From Cricetomys ansorgei (Eukaryota; Chordata; Mammalia; Rodentia; Nesomyidae): a stretch of DNA of 64,000 bases. The notes beneath the pieces were generated by a model, which had not been told where the DNA came from, searched no databases, and saw only the letters and a program-made list of their open reading frames with translations. Both the position numbers and the translations under genes were made by a program. The stretch covers positions 248,001 through 312,000 of the forward strand of contig JAMJFZ010001089.1 in assembly GCA_026225945.1 (NCBI GenBank), given 5' to 3'. Positions 1 through 10,700 of the stretch are shown here, one piece after another. The first letter of the stretch is position 1. Each line of letters starts with the position of its first letter.

Positions 1-175
1 TTTTGCTTACATGCATGTCTTATATGCATGCCTGGTAACTGTAGAGACTCAGAGCCCCTGGGAGTCCAGTTTCAGATGGTTGTAAACTGCCATGTGGATG
101 TTGGGAGTCAAACACAGGTCCTCTGCAAAAGCAGCACGCACTCTTAACAACTAAGCTGTCTCTTCACTACTGCCA
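1..175 (-). repeat. B2-type SINE, 5' cut by window edge
   Basis: Reverse complement of a B2 element: TGGTTGTAAACTGCCATGTGGATG, shortened here to the GCCATGTGGATG core, a 'tcttaacaactaagctgtctct' type tRNA-derived end near 145-168, and typical spacing. It lies in Ripk1 intron 1. Confidence 0.8.
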
Positions 176-190
176 CCCAAACTTCTTTTT

Positions 191-320
191 GCTTTTTTTT
201 TTTCCTTCTTCTCTGAGACAGGCTCTTACTGTCCAGGGTCTGGAACTCACAAAGTAGGCTTGAACTCAAACAAGATTGCCTGCCTCTGCCAGGGATTAGA
301 GAGTGCACTACCTACACCAA
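191..320 (-). repeat. B1 SINE, diverged
   Basis: Begins with a T-run (the A-tail on the other strand), followed by GAGACAGGCTCTTACTGT, GGAACTCACAAAGTAGG and a degraded GCCTGCCTCTGCC box. It is a reverse-oriented B1 in Ripk1 intron 1. Confidence 0.7.
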
Positions 321-602
321 TAAAACATTTTTTGTATCGCATCATTTTTTAAAACTGTTAGCTGTATTTCAGAGCATAGATGAGTTTAAACATCTCTTCT
401 GTACATACGAATTGTTATACACATCTTCACTGCTCTGTGTAATATTACTAGGAACATTACTGGTCCTACATTGTCAGTGTCTCAGGTTTGACTCCTCAGA
501 GTAAACAGCTACTGAGTTAAGGTGTGATTCTTTCAAAACGTAATTTTGTTATGAATGTAATTTGTGTTTGTTATAGGAAATGTAATAAAAAATATAAAGA
601 AG

Positions 603-708
603 AGCTAGGCATGGTATCTACAGCTATATTCCCAACACTCCAGTAGCTGAGGAAGGGGATCACAAACCTCAAGCCTAGGCACACAGCAAGACACTGATGT
701 AACAAAAG
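603..708 (+). repeat. B1-like SINE, old and degraded
   Basis: Starts AGCTAGGCATGGTATCTACAG, has a CCCAACACTCCAGTAGCTGA stretch and a CACAGCAAGACACTGATG end. The pattern is B1/7SL-derived with many changes. Confidence 0.55.
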
Positions 709-718
709 TATAGAGAAG

Positions 719-1500
719 AATGTAAAAATTTGCCCTACAGTCTAAATAAAACACTGGTGAATATTTTGGTGTCTTTCCCAAAGACATATGTCTTTCCCAT
801 ATTTGGTATCTTGGTATCTTTTTTTCTGTACATAGATCCGTGTCTAGTCATGAATACATATGTTATTTTTACAAATTTGTTTTTTGAAAACACTATTGAA
901 TTGCTATATAATCTATTTTATAAATATTTTATAATCTGTTTAGCTATAGCCTTTGTTCTTTCATAACTAAATAGTCCTTTAAAAAAAAATTGTAGCCACT
1001 TAACAATTGCTTAACTCCTTGTTTGGCTCTGTTAGGCACTGGGGCAGTAGCCAAACAGGTTTTTTTGGTTTTGCTTTTTTGTTTTTTGTGGGCTTTTTTT
1101 TCTTTGTAACCTTCATAGGAATAATTTTAAAATAACCATTCGGGGAGAGAAGTACAGGCTCTGTAAACATCTTTTAACAGAAAGACTTAAGATGGATCCC
1201 CACCAGGAAATGAGAGTACACGAACACCTGGCAGATGCAGCTTCTGATCTTTCTGACTAGGCTTTAAAAGAATATGGCTGGGGAAAAGGGCTCATGGTGA
1301 GATGGGGAAGGCTAGGCAGGTCCACGTGCTCCAGAGCATCTATAGGGAATGAGGACTCGGGCCTGGAACACATGTTAACATTTATGTCTTCTGTCTTCAC
1401 ACTCTATCCCATTCTCTTTCTCATAGATTGTCAGTGGGAACTTGCTGGGTAGTCTTAGTTCAAGGTATATGGCTTAATTCAACATGTAAGCAAGGAGCCC
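719..1500. other. Ripk1 intron 1, AT-rich unique sequence
   Basis: Nothing recognised: T-rich tracts (1061-1102) and short open frames without coding character. No CpG-rich promoter is visible, consistent with Ripk1 exon 1 lying upstream of the window. Confidence 0.5.
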
Positions 1501-1510
1501 TCTGGGGCAG

Positions 1511-1647
1511 TGTTTTCCACTTCGAAGAGAATGTTTCCTTGGGGACAGCAGAGCTCTCAGGAACAGAGAGCTTTACTTTACTTCAATGGGAGATAATTGT
1601 CATGGTCCCACCCCTTCTCATTAAAGACACCATCTTGGAAGTGCTTT
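1511..1647. repeat. Local repeat copy A (pairs with 2657-2776)
   Basis: Shares with 2657-2776 the ordered blocks TGTTTTCCAC, GAAGAG, GTTTCCTTGG, CAGA, CCTTCTCATTAAAGAC/CCTTCTTATTGAAGAC and CTTGGA. Same orientation, about 1.15 kb apart. I do not recognise a named repeat family. The copy sits in Ripk1 intron 1. Confidence 0.55.
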
Positions 1648-2159
1648 TTTGTACACTTGGAAATGTTCCTGTATACACAGGCCCAGAGTCACAGTGGGCT
1701 TCTCCGAGCCCTGGTGTTGATAAACATAAACAGCAGGGCTAACTGTAGCCATAGCCATGAAGCAGGTAAACGTATTTTCGTGTATTATTTTCTCATAAAA
1801 TTCCTTGCCAGTCCCAAGATAGATTGTTCTTTCCTTTCACAGGCTTAAGTAAGTTGAGGCTTAAGTAAGTCCTTAAAGTCACAAGGCAAATGAATTAAGA
1901 GTTCATAGTCATGGGAATTGGATCCTTGCTCTGCACTGCCTTAACAGCTCCTGGTAGCATGCCTTTGGTGCCTGCTTCCATGCTTCCTCAGCCTACATGT
2001 AGCTTCCTCTGGGCAGCTTCCTCTCCTTGCCTGTACTCCACTGCTAGTCTTCTTTCTTGGCAGCGCCCAAGACATGGAAAAGATCATTTGTGGTGTTCAT
2101 GTGATATCAGTTGTGCTGTTGTGCTGGTGTCCGACAGGGATCCTCTGTACCTTGTAGGA

Positions 2160-2362
2160 CAGTGGTTCTCAACCCTCCTAATGCTGTGACCCTTCAGTAC
2201 AGTTCCTCATAATGTAGTGACCCAACCATAAAATTATTTTCATTCCTACTTCATAGCTAATTTTGCTACTGTTATGAATCATGATGTAAAATATCTGGTG
2301 TGCAGACGGTCTTAGGCTACCCCTGTGAAAGTGTTGTTCGATCCCCAGGTTGAGAACCACTG
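2160..2362. mobile_element. URR1-like non-autonomous hAT DNA transposon
   Basis: About 203 bp bounded by terminal inverted repeats CAGTGGTTCTCAACC (2160-2174) and its complement GGTTGAGAACCACTG (2348-2362). The internal sequence (GTGACCCTTCAGTACAGTTCC; CATAAAATTATTTTCATTCC, shortened) is that of the rodent URR1 family. Both flanks contain GTAGGA, a partial trace of the 8-bp target duplication. No transposase is encoded. Confidence 0.85.
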
Positions 2363-2656
2363 GGTAGGAGATTTGCTTACCCAAGCACACTGCCACAGGC
2401 CACCAGACAAGATTGCATGCAGTCCATGCTTGTAAGATATTATTTATTCCTTGAATAACTCTAAGATAAAGTGGCAGCAACTTGAAGACCTGTGAGTTCT
2501 CAATTTTAGGTAAGAAAACGTCTCACCTAAAAAAAACCTTTAATACAGTGTTAAGAGGATTCCCAGAACCAGGCCTGATGATTAGTGGCGTCTCTGTACT
2601 TCATGATACTATTGACTGTCTTAGGTCTTCACCCAGACTGAAGCACTCTGGGACCA

Positions 2657-2776
2657 TGTTTTCCACTGTGAAGAGTACGTTTCCTTGGAGATGACAGATC
2701 CCTCAGGACAAGCCTCTGTTTCCATGAGAGATGACCACCCCTTCTTATTGAAGACCTCCCCTTGGACATGCTCTTT
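2657..2776. repeat. Local repeat copy B (pairs with 1511-1647)
   Basis: Second copy of the intronic segment described at 1511-1647, more compact. Shared blocks appear in the same order. Confidence 0.55.
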
Positions 2777-2799
2777 GAATACTCGTTAGGGCTCCTGGA

Positions 2800-4000
2800 T
2801 TTTCTCTGTGGTCACTGTTTCACCTTTTACACACTTATGAAGAATGTAGTGCCACCCCTAAACTACTGTTTCCTTGTGTTTTCCGTTCCTTACTTTGGAG
2901 TTTTCTGTCTCTTTTCATAGCATTCACAGTGGGAATAAACTTAACTTGTGTGGGTATTGTTTATAGTGAGTAACCTTGTCTGAGTGGGTGACAGGGTAGA
3001 TGTTGAACTCAGCTGCAGCCTTCAAACCTGCACTGCGGCTCCACGCCTACCCTCCAGAACACTCTCTTTAAGTCCCCATCTTGAGAAACACTGAATGCCA
3101 ATCTGAGATGGGGAGGCCCTTTAGTCCACATTCTTTTTCACATCTTTCTATTCAGAGCATGTTTTCTTTTTATATTCTTCCAGTTCCTAATTTTGCTCAT
3201 AATTACTTCGAACATTTATTTCCTAATATTATTCAATAGGCTACCTGAGGTTCTCACCCAGTCCTTGATACTGTTATCTGTTATATACACAGAGTCTATT
3301 TCATAGGGATTTTTTTTTTTAACTATTGGAAAGGGAGTGTTAAAGTAACCTTGGGAGAGGGCAGATTCTGTCTAGCCAGCCTTGAAGTGGTTTTGTTGGC
3401 TTTGACCTTATAATCTGAGGATGTCATCAACCTATGACCTGTTTCTACATTTGGGGAATCCTGCCCTGAAGAGAGTGGCCAGGATCCTCTAAATTCAAAG
3501 CCCAAACTTATTGGGAAATAGCTTGAGGTTATGAATTGACAGAGAATCTTTTTTTAGCACCCCATTTCTAGTCCCAGACACATATATTTGTTTGCTAGTG
3601 ACTGTTTTTTGTTTCTTCCAGTCTGTCTTTGCACAGAGAAGCAGTATGCTGAGGAGGTCCAAGCGATGAGGGAGGCCTCATTCTGACCCGCTTGTATTGC
3701 GCATCATCTCCACTCCTAACTAGGGCCACACTGGCAAAGTTGCCACCATGTGAGTCATTACCCCTTGTCCAACACTCCGCCCACTTTGTGTCCCTGGGAC
3801 TCTTCCCCTTTCTATTGTACTGAACTATGAATTGCAGCGGGTGCTCTAATTATGTTATCTAGCATGCATAACTCTTTGTGGCAGAATGTTTTAAATTTTT
3901 TTCTAGTGTTCCCTATTGCCAGAAATGAAAAGTCCACTGAAGTAAAAATCACAGTGTTCTACAACTCTTAGCTGAAAGCCCATGTTACAGATTATATTTA
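2800..4000. other. Ripk1 intron 1 distal part; possible cryptic exon 3622-3749
   Basis: Mostly unique AT-rich sequence. One stretch has a strong acceptor (TTTTGTTTCTTCCAG ending 3621) and a consensus donor (GTGAGT at 3750), which would delimit a 128-nt noncoding exon. There is no direct evidence of use. Confidence 0.35.
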
Positions 4001-4006
4001 TCCTCA

Positions 4007-4187
4007 GGCTGTGGTGGTGCAGGCCTTTAATCCCAGCACCCGGGAGGCAGAGGCAGGCGGATCTCTGTGAGTTCAAGGCCAGCCTGATATGCAGAGTGAG
4101 TTCCAGGACAGCCAGAGTTACAACAGAGAAACCTTCCTGAAAACAATAAGAATAATAACAATAAACAAAAAGAAAAAAAGAAAAACT
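4007..4187 (+). repeat. B1 SINE with intact target-site duplication
   Basis: B1 body with TTTAATCCCAGCACCCGGGA, GGCAGAGGCAGGCGGATCTC and GAGTTCAAGGCCAGCCTG, then an A-rich tail. Direct repeats of 20 bp flank it: 3987-4006 and 4188-4207 differ at one position, so the insertion is fairly recent. It lies about 310 bp before Ripk1 exon 2. Confidence 0.93.
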
Positions 4188-4249
4188 ACAGATTTTATTT
4201 ATCCTCAATAAAAGCAAAGGCACCCCACATATATGGTACCTTGTGGGAG

Positions 4250-4418
4250 GGGTCGTTTTCTGAGGCAGGACTCATTATATTGTTCAAGCTGGTCTGGAAC
4301 TCACTGTGGAGTATGAGCTAGCCTCAGACCTTTGATCCTCCTGACTCAGGTAATGAGGTAATGAGGTAATGATCCTCCTAGGTAATGAGGTTCTAGGCAT
4401 GTGCCACCATGCCTGACA
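4250..4418 (-). repeat. B1 SINE with internal microduplication
   Basis: Reverse B1 (CTGGTCTGGAACTCACTGTG; GGCATGTGCCACCATGCCTG). An eight-base unit AGGTAATG is repeated several times in 4349-4390, an expansion inside the element. It ends about 80 bp before the Ripk1 exon 2 acceptor. Confidence 0.75.
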
Positions 4419-4498
4419 ACATGTATTTTTTATTTCATTTTATTTTTTTAAATCGTGGTCTTTTTGCCCTGAAGTATCCTCTCTGTTTTTTTTTATAG

Positions 4499-4727
4499 GA
4501 CACAACACTGAGCAAGAACCAAAAGTGGTGTATTGGGGGTTCTGCGCATTCAAAATGCAACCAGACATACCAGACATGTCCTTGGACGACATTAAGATGT
4601 CATCCAGAGACCTGCTGGAGAAGACAGATCTAGACAGCGGAGGCTTCGGGAAGGTGTCCTTGTGTTTCCACAAAAACCATGGATTTGTCATCCTCAAAAA
4701 GGTGTACACCGGGCCCAACCGTGCTGA
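4499..4727 (+). CDS. Ripk1: Ripk1 exon 2 (5' UTR end plus first coding exon)
   Basis: The acceptor is a T-rich tract ending AG at 4497-4498, and the donor GTGAGT starts at 4728. Positions 4499-4554 are 5' UTR; the ATG is at 4555. The exon encodes residues 1-57 plus two bases of codon 58. It carries the start of the kinase domain: the loop SGGFG at residues 28-32 (Ser28 matches the IKK-target Ser25 of other RIPK1 proteins) and the ATP-binding Lys48 (Lys45 equivalent). Numbering is shifted by +3 because of a small N-terminal insertion (P-D-I before P-D-M) relative to mouse as I recall it. Confidence 0.94.
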
Positions 4728-7700
4728 GTGAGTTGGGAGTGGAGATGGATAGAACCTACGCTAGCTGCTCACAGAAAGTGCTTATCTCCATCTGTGCAGC
4801 TAAGCACTTAAAGTTTTAAGTGAGCCTGACCTGCTGGGAGGCTTGGCACACTGGCTATGTGGGGGTAACCATAACTCTTACTATTATTTTGGATGAGGAC
4901 TTTGGTGTTAAGATATTATGAAAAGATATTAATGGTTGAGAAATGCATGGGGAAAACATCACTGAAGATAGAACAGCCATGGGTGAAAACAACCAACTTG
5001 AAATACAAGAACAGGCCAATTCCATTATGAAAAGTCCCAGCAACCCTGTAAAAAGCAGTCCATAGAGGGCCTTTCTCCTCCTCGGACTAGTTTTGAGAGT
5101 CATGCGTTTTTTATTCTGCTGTCCAGCCCAGTGTTCATCAGGCCAGGTTAATGGTGTACTTTTTATTAGTTGGTGTGCGTGTCCCGAACGCACAACCACA
5201 GATGCGGCAGGTCGAAAGGGTATAAAGATGAGGAGAAGCCCCTATCCCTTCTAGGATCCATCTGCTTGGAGGAGACCAGAACAGACCTGGGCATGATAGA
5301 TGTCTGCAGTGTGACATATTGTAGGGGCACAGGAGCTTCTCAGGCACCTGGGTAGAAGGGTCGGCCCCACCCTTCTCAGCCTAGTGCCTTTCCTGCCCAC
5401 AGCTACAATGAGGCTCTCTTGGAGGAAGGGAAGATGATGCATAGACTGAGACACAGTCGAGTGGTGAAGCTCCTGGGCATCATCATAGAAGAAGGGAACT
5501 ACTCGCTGGTGATGGAGTACATGGAGAAGGGCAACCTGATGCATGTGCTAAAGGCTGAGGTAGGGGACACCTTTAAGCTCTCTGTGCTAATGTGGCAGGT
5601 GCTAGCTGCTCTTGGGGGGTGGTTTGTAGCTTTCTGGTTGGAAATTTTGTTCCATGGATTGTTTCTTTGGTTTTGTTTGTTGGAGTGTTGTTGTTGTTTC
5701 GAGGAGGGGGTCTCTCTATTATGTAGCTCTGGCTGTTCTGGAACTCAGTATATCTAGACCAGACTGGTCTCTAACTCACAGAGATCCACCTGCCTCTACC
5801 TCCCAATTGCTGGGCTTAAAGGCAAGCGCCGCCATGTCTGGCTCAGTTTGGATTTTCTAAATTCAGTTCCTTTTATATCTGTGCCTTTCTCTGCTCTAGG
5901 GGTTGTCTGCTCCACTCCCAGCCCCGTCCTCAAGCCCACTGATAATTCTCTGTATCACCACTTCACAGTTCCCTTTTACTGTACCTTCTAGCCTCTCTCT
6001 AATCCATAGTTGGCAAGTAGGCCTATCTCAGAAGCACTTGATCTTAGATGTATAAGTGATAACACAAATTTGGAGTGATTGATGAAAATCTATATGTTGT
6101 AAATGATAGATAGTGATTAACACAAGCATGTACACTGTCAACAACTATAAGAGAAGGTACAATATTAGCAATTGAACTTTTAGACCATTTAAGAAGTTTC
6201 TGTAGGTTAAATCTTGAGTATAAGTCACAACAATATAAAATTTAAAAATGGGTAAAAACTGAATTCATGAAAAGTATTTAAATAATTTTTTAAAAAGTTT
6301 TTGCACCTATTAGGATCTGAGTCTTGTGCTAGTTCTTCAAGAGCCCATAGCTGATACAACACAGCAAGTACAAGAGGCAGAAAAAGCAAGTGAGCGTATG
6401 ATGTGATGGTGTTTGATGGGCATACAGTAGCCTGCTGGGGAACATAGGAGAGGTGCCCACCCCAACCCAAGCTAGGTAGGAAAGGCTCCTGGCAGAAGGA
6501 CAACTCGAAGCAGACAACTAGAGAGTAACTGTTCCAGGCACAGCAACTGCCATGTGTGAGGGAGGTAGAGGATGCCAACTTGTAGAACCGCCAGTCACTG
6601 ACTTCAGCCAGAGCACAGAGGGGCTAACGAATTTGGCTGCCTTTGTAGCAAATATTTCTCCTCCTTCCATTTCCCCACACCTCATACCTGCCAAATCATC
6701 AGACATCTCAGAAATATGAATACCTGTGAGAAGGATAAAAGACGTGATACGCATGGCATTGTAGTTTGCGCAGATGGTTCTCTTCCCATAAACCAGGTAA
6801 GATCAGCCATGTGGCAGAAGTAGGCATTTTGATCCAGAGAAAAGTCATCTGTGATGGAAAACATTCTGTGGGGTCGGTCAGCCCTGATAAGCTTCACAAG
6901 ATAAAAGTGGGGAATAGTCCAGGGCCCAAGAGAAGCAGGAAGAGGACGAGTAGGGACAATGACTCTTGCTAACAGTGCTTTCCCGAGAGTACACCGGTGA
7001 GGATGGGAACAAATCTCTGCTGCTATTTTTAATTAATCAATTAATTTTGTAAACAAGGTCGATGGCAGTGCTGCTTTTAAACTTTTAGGCTGAAGTGATC
7101 TTGCCCCGGCCTCCTCAGTGTCTGGGACCAGTGGTGTGTACAACCACATCCAGCCTTCTACAGTCTTATACTGTGGTAGTCATGCTGTGGTTCGGTTATA
7201 GCGTGCTCTGGTTGACTACGACCTGAGGGCTGTGATTTGCTATGACTTGGGAGTCTAAGCTCCATCACCTCGACCTTTTCCTGTGAACCAAACCAACACA
7301 CATAGAGTTTTAGGAATCATTCTGCCTGTCAGCTGGCTTTAGCATTAAGAAAATCTGAAATTTCACCCCTAACATAGAAACGTACGTTTTCGTGTTTTTA
7401 AAAAGTAACATTGAGGTTGGTATAAGTAGAGTATAATTTTAAGGGCGACCTGATTCTACAAAGATCAAAAGTGTCTGCTGCCAAGTTACCAAATAAACGC
7501 TAACGGACCCCAGCATAGTTTCAGAGTCATGCACGTGACAGAGGTGCTGACATGGTTGGCAGCAGTGTCAGCATACTTCCGTGTGCTCTTTTCCTCTCAG
7601 CGCCATTTCCCATTTCCATTTCCCGGACACTATTCTTATATCTCATATAAGTAAGAATGTCATATCATGGGAGCGTGTGTAGATTTAGCTGTTCGTTCAG

Positions 7701-10700
7701 ATCTTCTAGGCACCATTTTAGGTATACAGAGACAGTCTTAGTGGTGGAAATAGAAGTCACAGTATTAATGAGAAGTGTCATTCTTTGCAAGGAGCTTGAT
7801 TTCATGTTTTTTTACAGTGTGAGTTTTTATTATATAATGCACTAGGCAAAGGATATCGTAGAGCGAATAAAATAGCAAGTGGTCCCAGGATATTCTTTCA
7901 TAAATTATTTATTTTTAAAAATTAAAATATAATTACATCTTTTTCTTCCTTCCCATTACTCCACATGTGCTCTACTCCCTCCAATACCATCAGTTGCTCT
8001 CTCTCTAATTCATGGCTTCTGTTTCTTATAGAATTCTTATATGCATCCAGATTGGCACAGAATTTTTTCATTTTTTGCACTGAACAAAATACAGCATTAG
8101 TACTCTGTAGGCCCTGGAGTCGAATCTTTTTTTTTTTTTTTGGAAGGGGCTTGTTTCCGAGGGACAGCAGTGCCGCAGGCCATCTGGTGGGAGAAACCTG
8201 CTAACGCTAACCTGGGCTCACATCCCACCACTCTTGGATGGAGTAGTTGCCCTGGCCTGTTAGATTCCTTCTCCACTTCATAGACTTAATGCCTTGTTTC
8301 AGATCAGAGTCCCACTTTCTGTGAAAGGAAGGATAATTGTGGAGACCATCGAAGGAATGTGCTACTTACATGACAAAGGCGTAATACACAAGGACCTGAA
8401 GCCTGAAAATATCCTCGTTGACTGTAACTTTCACATCAAGGTAATCCATGATCTATGTACTTTGAGGAGGCTGAGTTGTTATAGTTTGAATCCCACTGGG
8501 AATCCATTCCCATAGGTGATCATGATAAAGTAGGACCTAGCTCAGCCTTGAGCAGGATGCTGCTGCTGCAGGGCGGCCTTGCTGTGAAAGGGCAGGTGCG
8601 GGCTTGATTGGATGGGGAGATAACTGTAAGGCTACTGTGGTTTTGTTTTGCTCTGGTTAGACTTGGTTATGGAAGTGCTCAAGGGTTGCTGTCTTCACTC
8701 TGGAATGGGCTGTCAAACTCATCATTTTTCCAAGGAAACTTTGTGGCTGACACTTCTCCACCCTGGAGATAAAGGGAGGTATGGAAGTGTGTGGAGAATA
8801 TTCTTAGACTTCAGGAATGGCTTAAGAGTGACAGCAGCAGTAAACCAGCCATTTTGGCCTCGAGATGCTCCACTTTGTGGAGCTAGGAATGTGGTTTGGC
8901 AGGGGAGTACTAGTCTAGAACATCTGGAGTTCTGGGCTCAGTTTTAGCACCCCAAAACAAAGACATTTTGTTTATTTCTATTTTCATTTTAAAGATCAAC
9001 TTCCTTTTGAAAACCTTTCCATTGTAACAAAGGTAATAAAGAAAAGAGCACCCATCTTTTGCCTCTTTGGGGGCTACATTTAACTGAAGGAGGCAACAGC
9101 ACATGTAATTAATTGGTCTTGGCAGCTGGAACCCTAGCCAGACACCCAAACAGGGAATAAGTAGCTCAGGGGGCAGAGTCCTGGGTTCCATTCCCAGAAC
9201 CTCACCAAGAAAGAATAAGAACCTGAAATGGTATAGCACTAGGAAAGAGCCAGGACCTGCCCAAGAGATCTGCGTCAGGCACCACTCTGGTGTTAGACAG
9301 TGATTAATTCCAATTTTAAGACTGTTCATTCTTCCAGTGACCAGCTTGCCCTTATGTTCGGGGTTAAAAATCCATGAATTTCAGGTAAGCACATGCTGTA
9401 CCTAGCTCCTCCCCAAAGGCTTCTTAAAGACAGAAGGGGACTGTCTTCTTGGATTCTTCCATAACTGTCCTGTTCTACCATTTCGCCTTGCCACTTTATT
9501 CTCTGCTGTGTCTGACTTTGTTATCTTTCTCTGTTTCGATTTCCTTCTCCCCATCCTGTCTTCTCTTAGGTTCAGGCCGCCAACTCAAAACAATCCGCAG
9601 CAACCATTCTCACCCTTAGGGTGGCTTTGGGATGCTTGGGAGCACAGCCGTGGTCCTCTGGATGCCATTGGGCGAATAGAAGGTGTGGTAACCTGTCTCC
9701 ATCCACCCTAGAATGGACCAAAAATATGCAAAGTACATGAGAAATTAGCACAAACACAGTTTTGTTGTCTTGGCCCCAGTCTTTTATTGCTTAAGAGTTG
9801 AGATACCAAAAGCCCAGCAAGACAGTTCAGCTGGTAAAGGCTTCTGAGCCTGAAGACCTGAGTTCAATCCCTAGGATCCAGCTGGTGAATGGAGAGGAAG
9901 GACTTCTGCAAGTTGTCCTCTGACTTCCACACACACATCTTGGCATGTCTGCCACCGCCACCGCCACCACCACCCCCGAAACAAATAAATAAATGTTAAG
10001 AAACAAATAAATAAAAACTTTGAAAAAAATAATGGAGATGCTAGACTTTTACACGAGCATCCTGAGGTTCTGTGAGAGTCGACAGAAAGGTAACTATTCT
10101 AGATAGACCCAGCCCAACCATAGGAAAATTGAGTGTGTCACACATGTGCTGGGTAAACCCCCACTTTGATCTCATGAAACTCAAGCTTGCTTTACTTGTA
10201 GCTTTCCCGCAGTAAATCCTGCTGGCCTCACGTCTTTTGCAGATAGCCGATCTCGGTGTAGCGTCCTTTAAGACATGGAGCAAACTGACAAAAGAGGAAC
10301 ACAACAAGCAGAGAGACGCGAACAGCCCCTCTAAGAAGAACGGAGGCACCCTCTACTACATGGCGCCCGAGCACCTGAACGACATCAATGCAAAGCCCAC
10401 GGAGAAGTCAGATGTGTACAGTTTTGGCATCGTACTTTGGGCAATATTTGCAAATAAGGAGCCCTATGAGAGTAAGACATTTATAGATGAGCGGGATTTT
10501 GAGGGTTGGTGAGACGGCTCAGTAAGTAAAGGCCCTCACCACCAGCCCTGACAGCCCGAGTTCAATCCAAACTCCAGGACTTCCATGGAGGAGAGAACTG
10601 ACTTCAGACTCCCACAGCCGTCAGGGAAGTTCAGGTTCCTCAGGGTGAAGCGTGAGGCCCTTTATGGTTCCACCTCAGCCTCTCTCCAGCCTCCTCTCTG

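Noticed and set aside
9155..9210. tRNA gene
   Set aside because: A and B box-like words occur, but there is no full cloverleaf; it is an ID/SINE trace, like others in the window.
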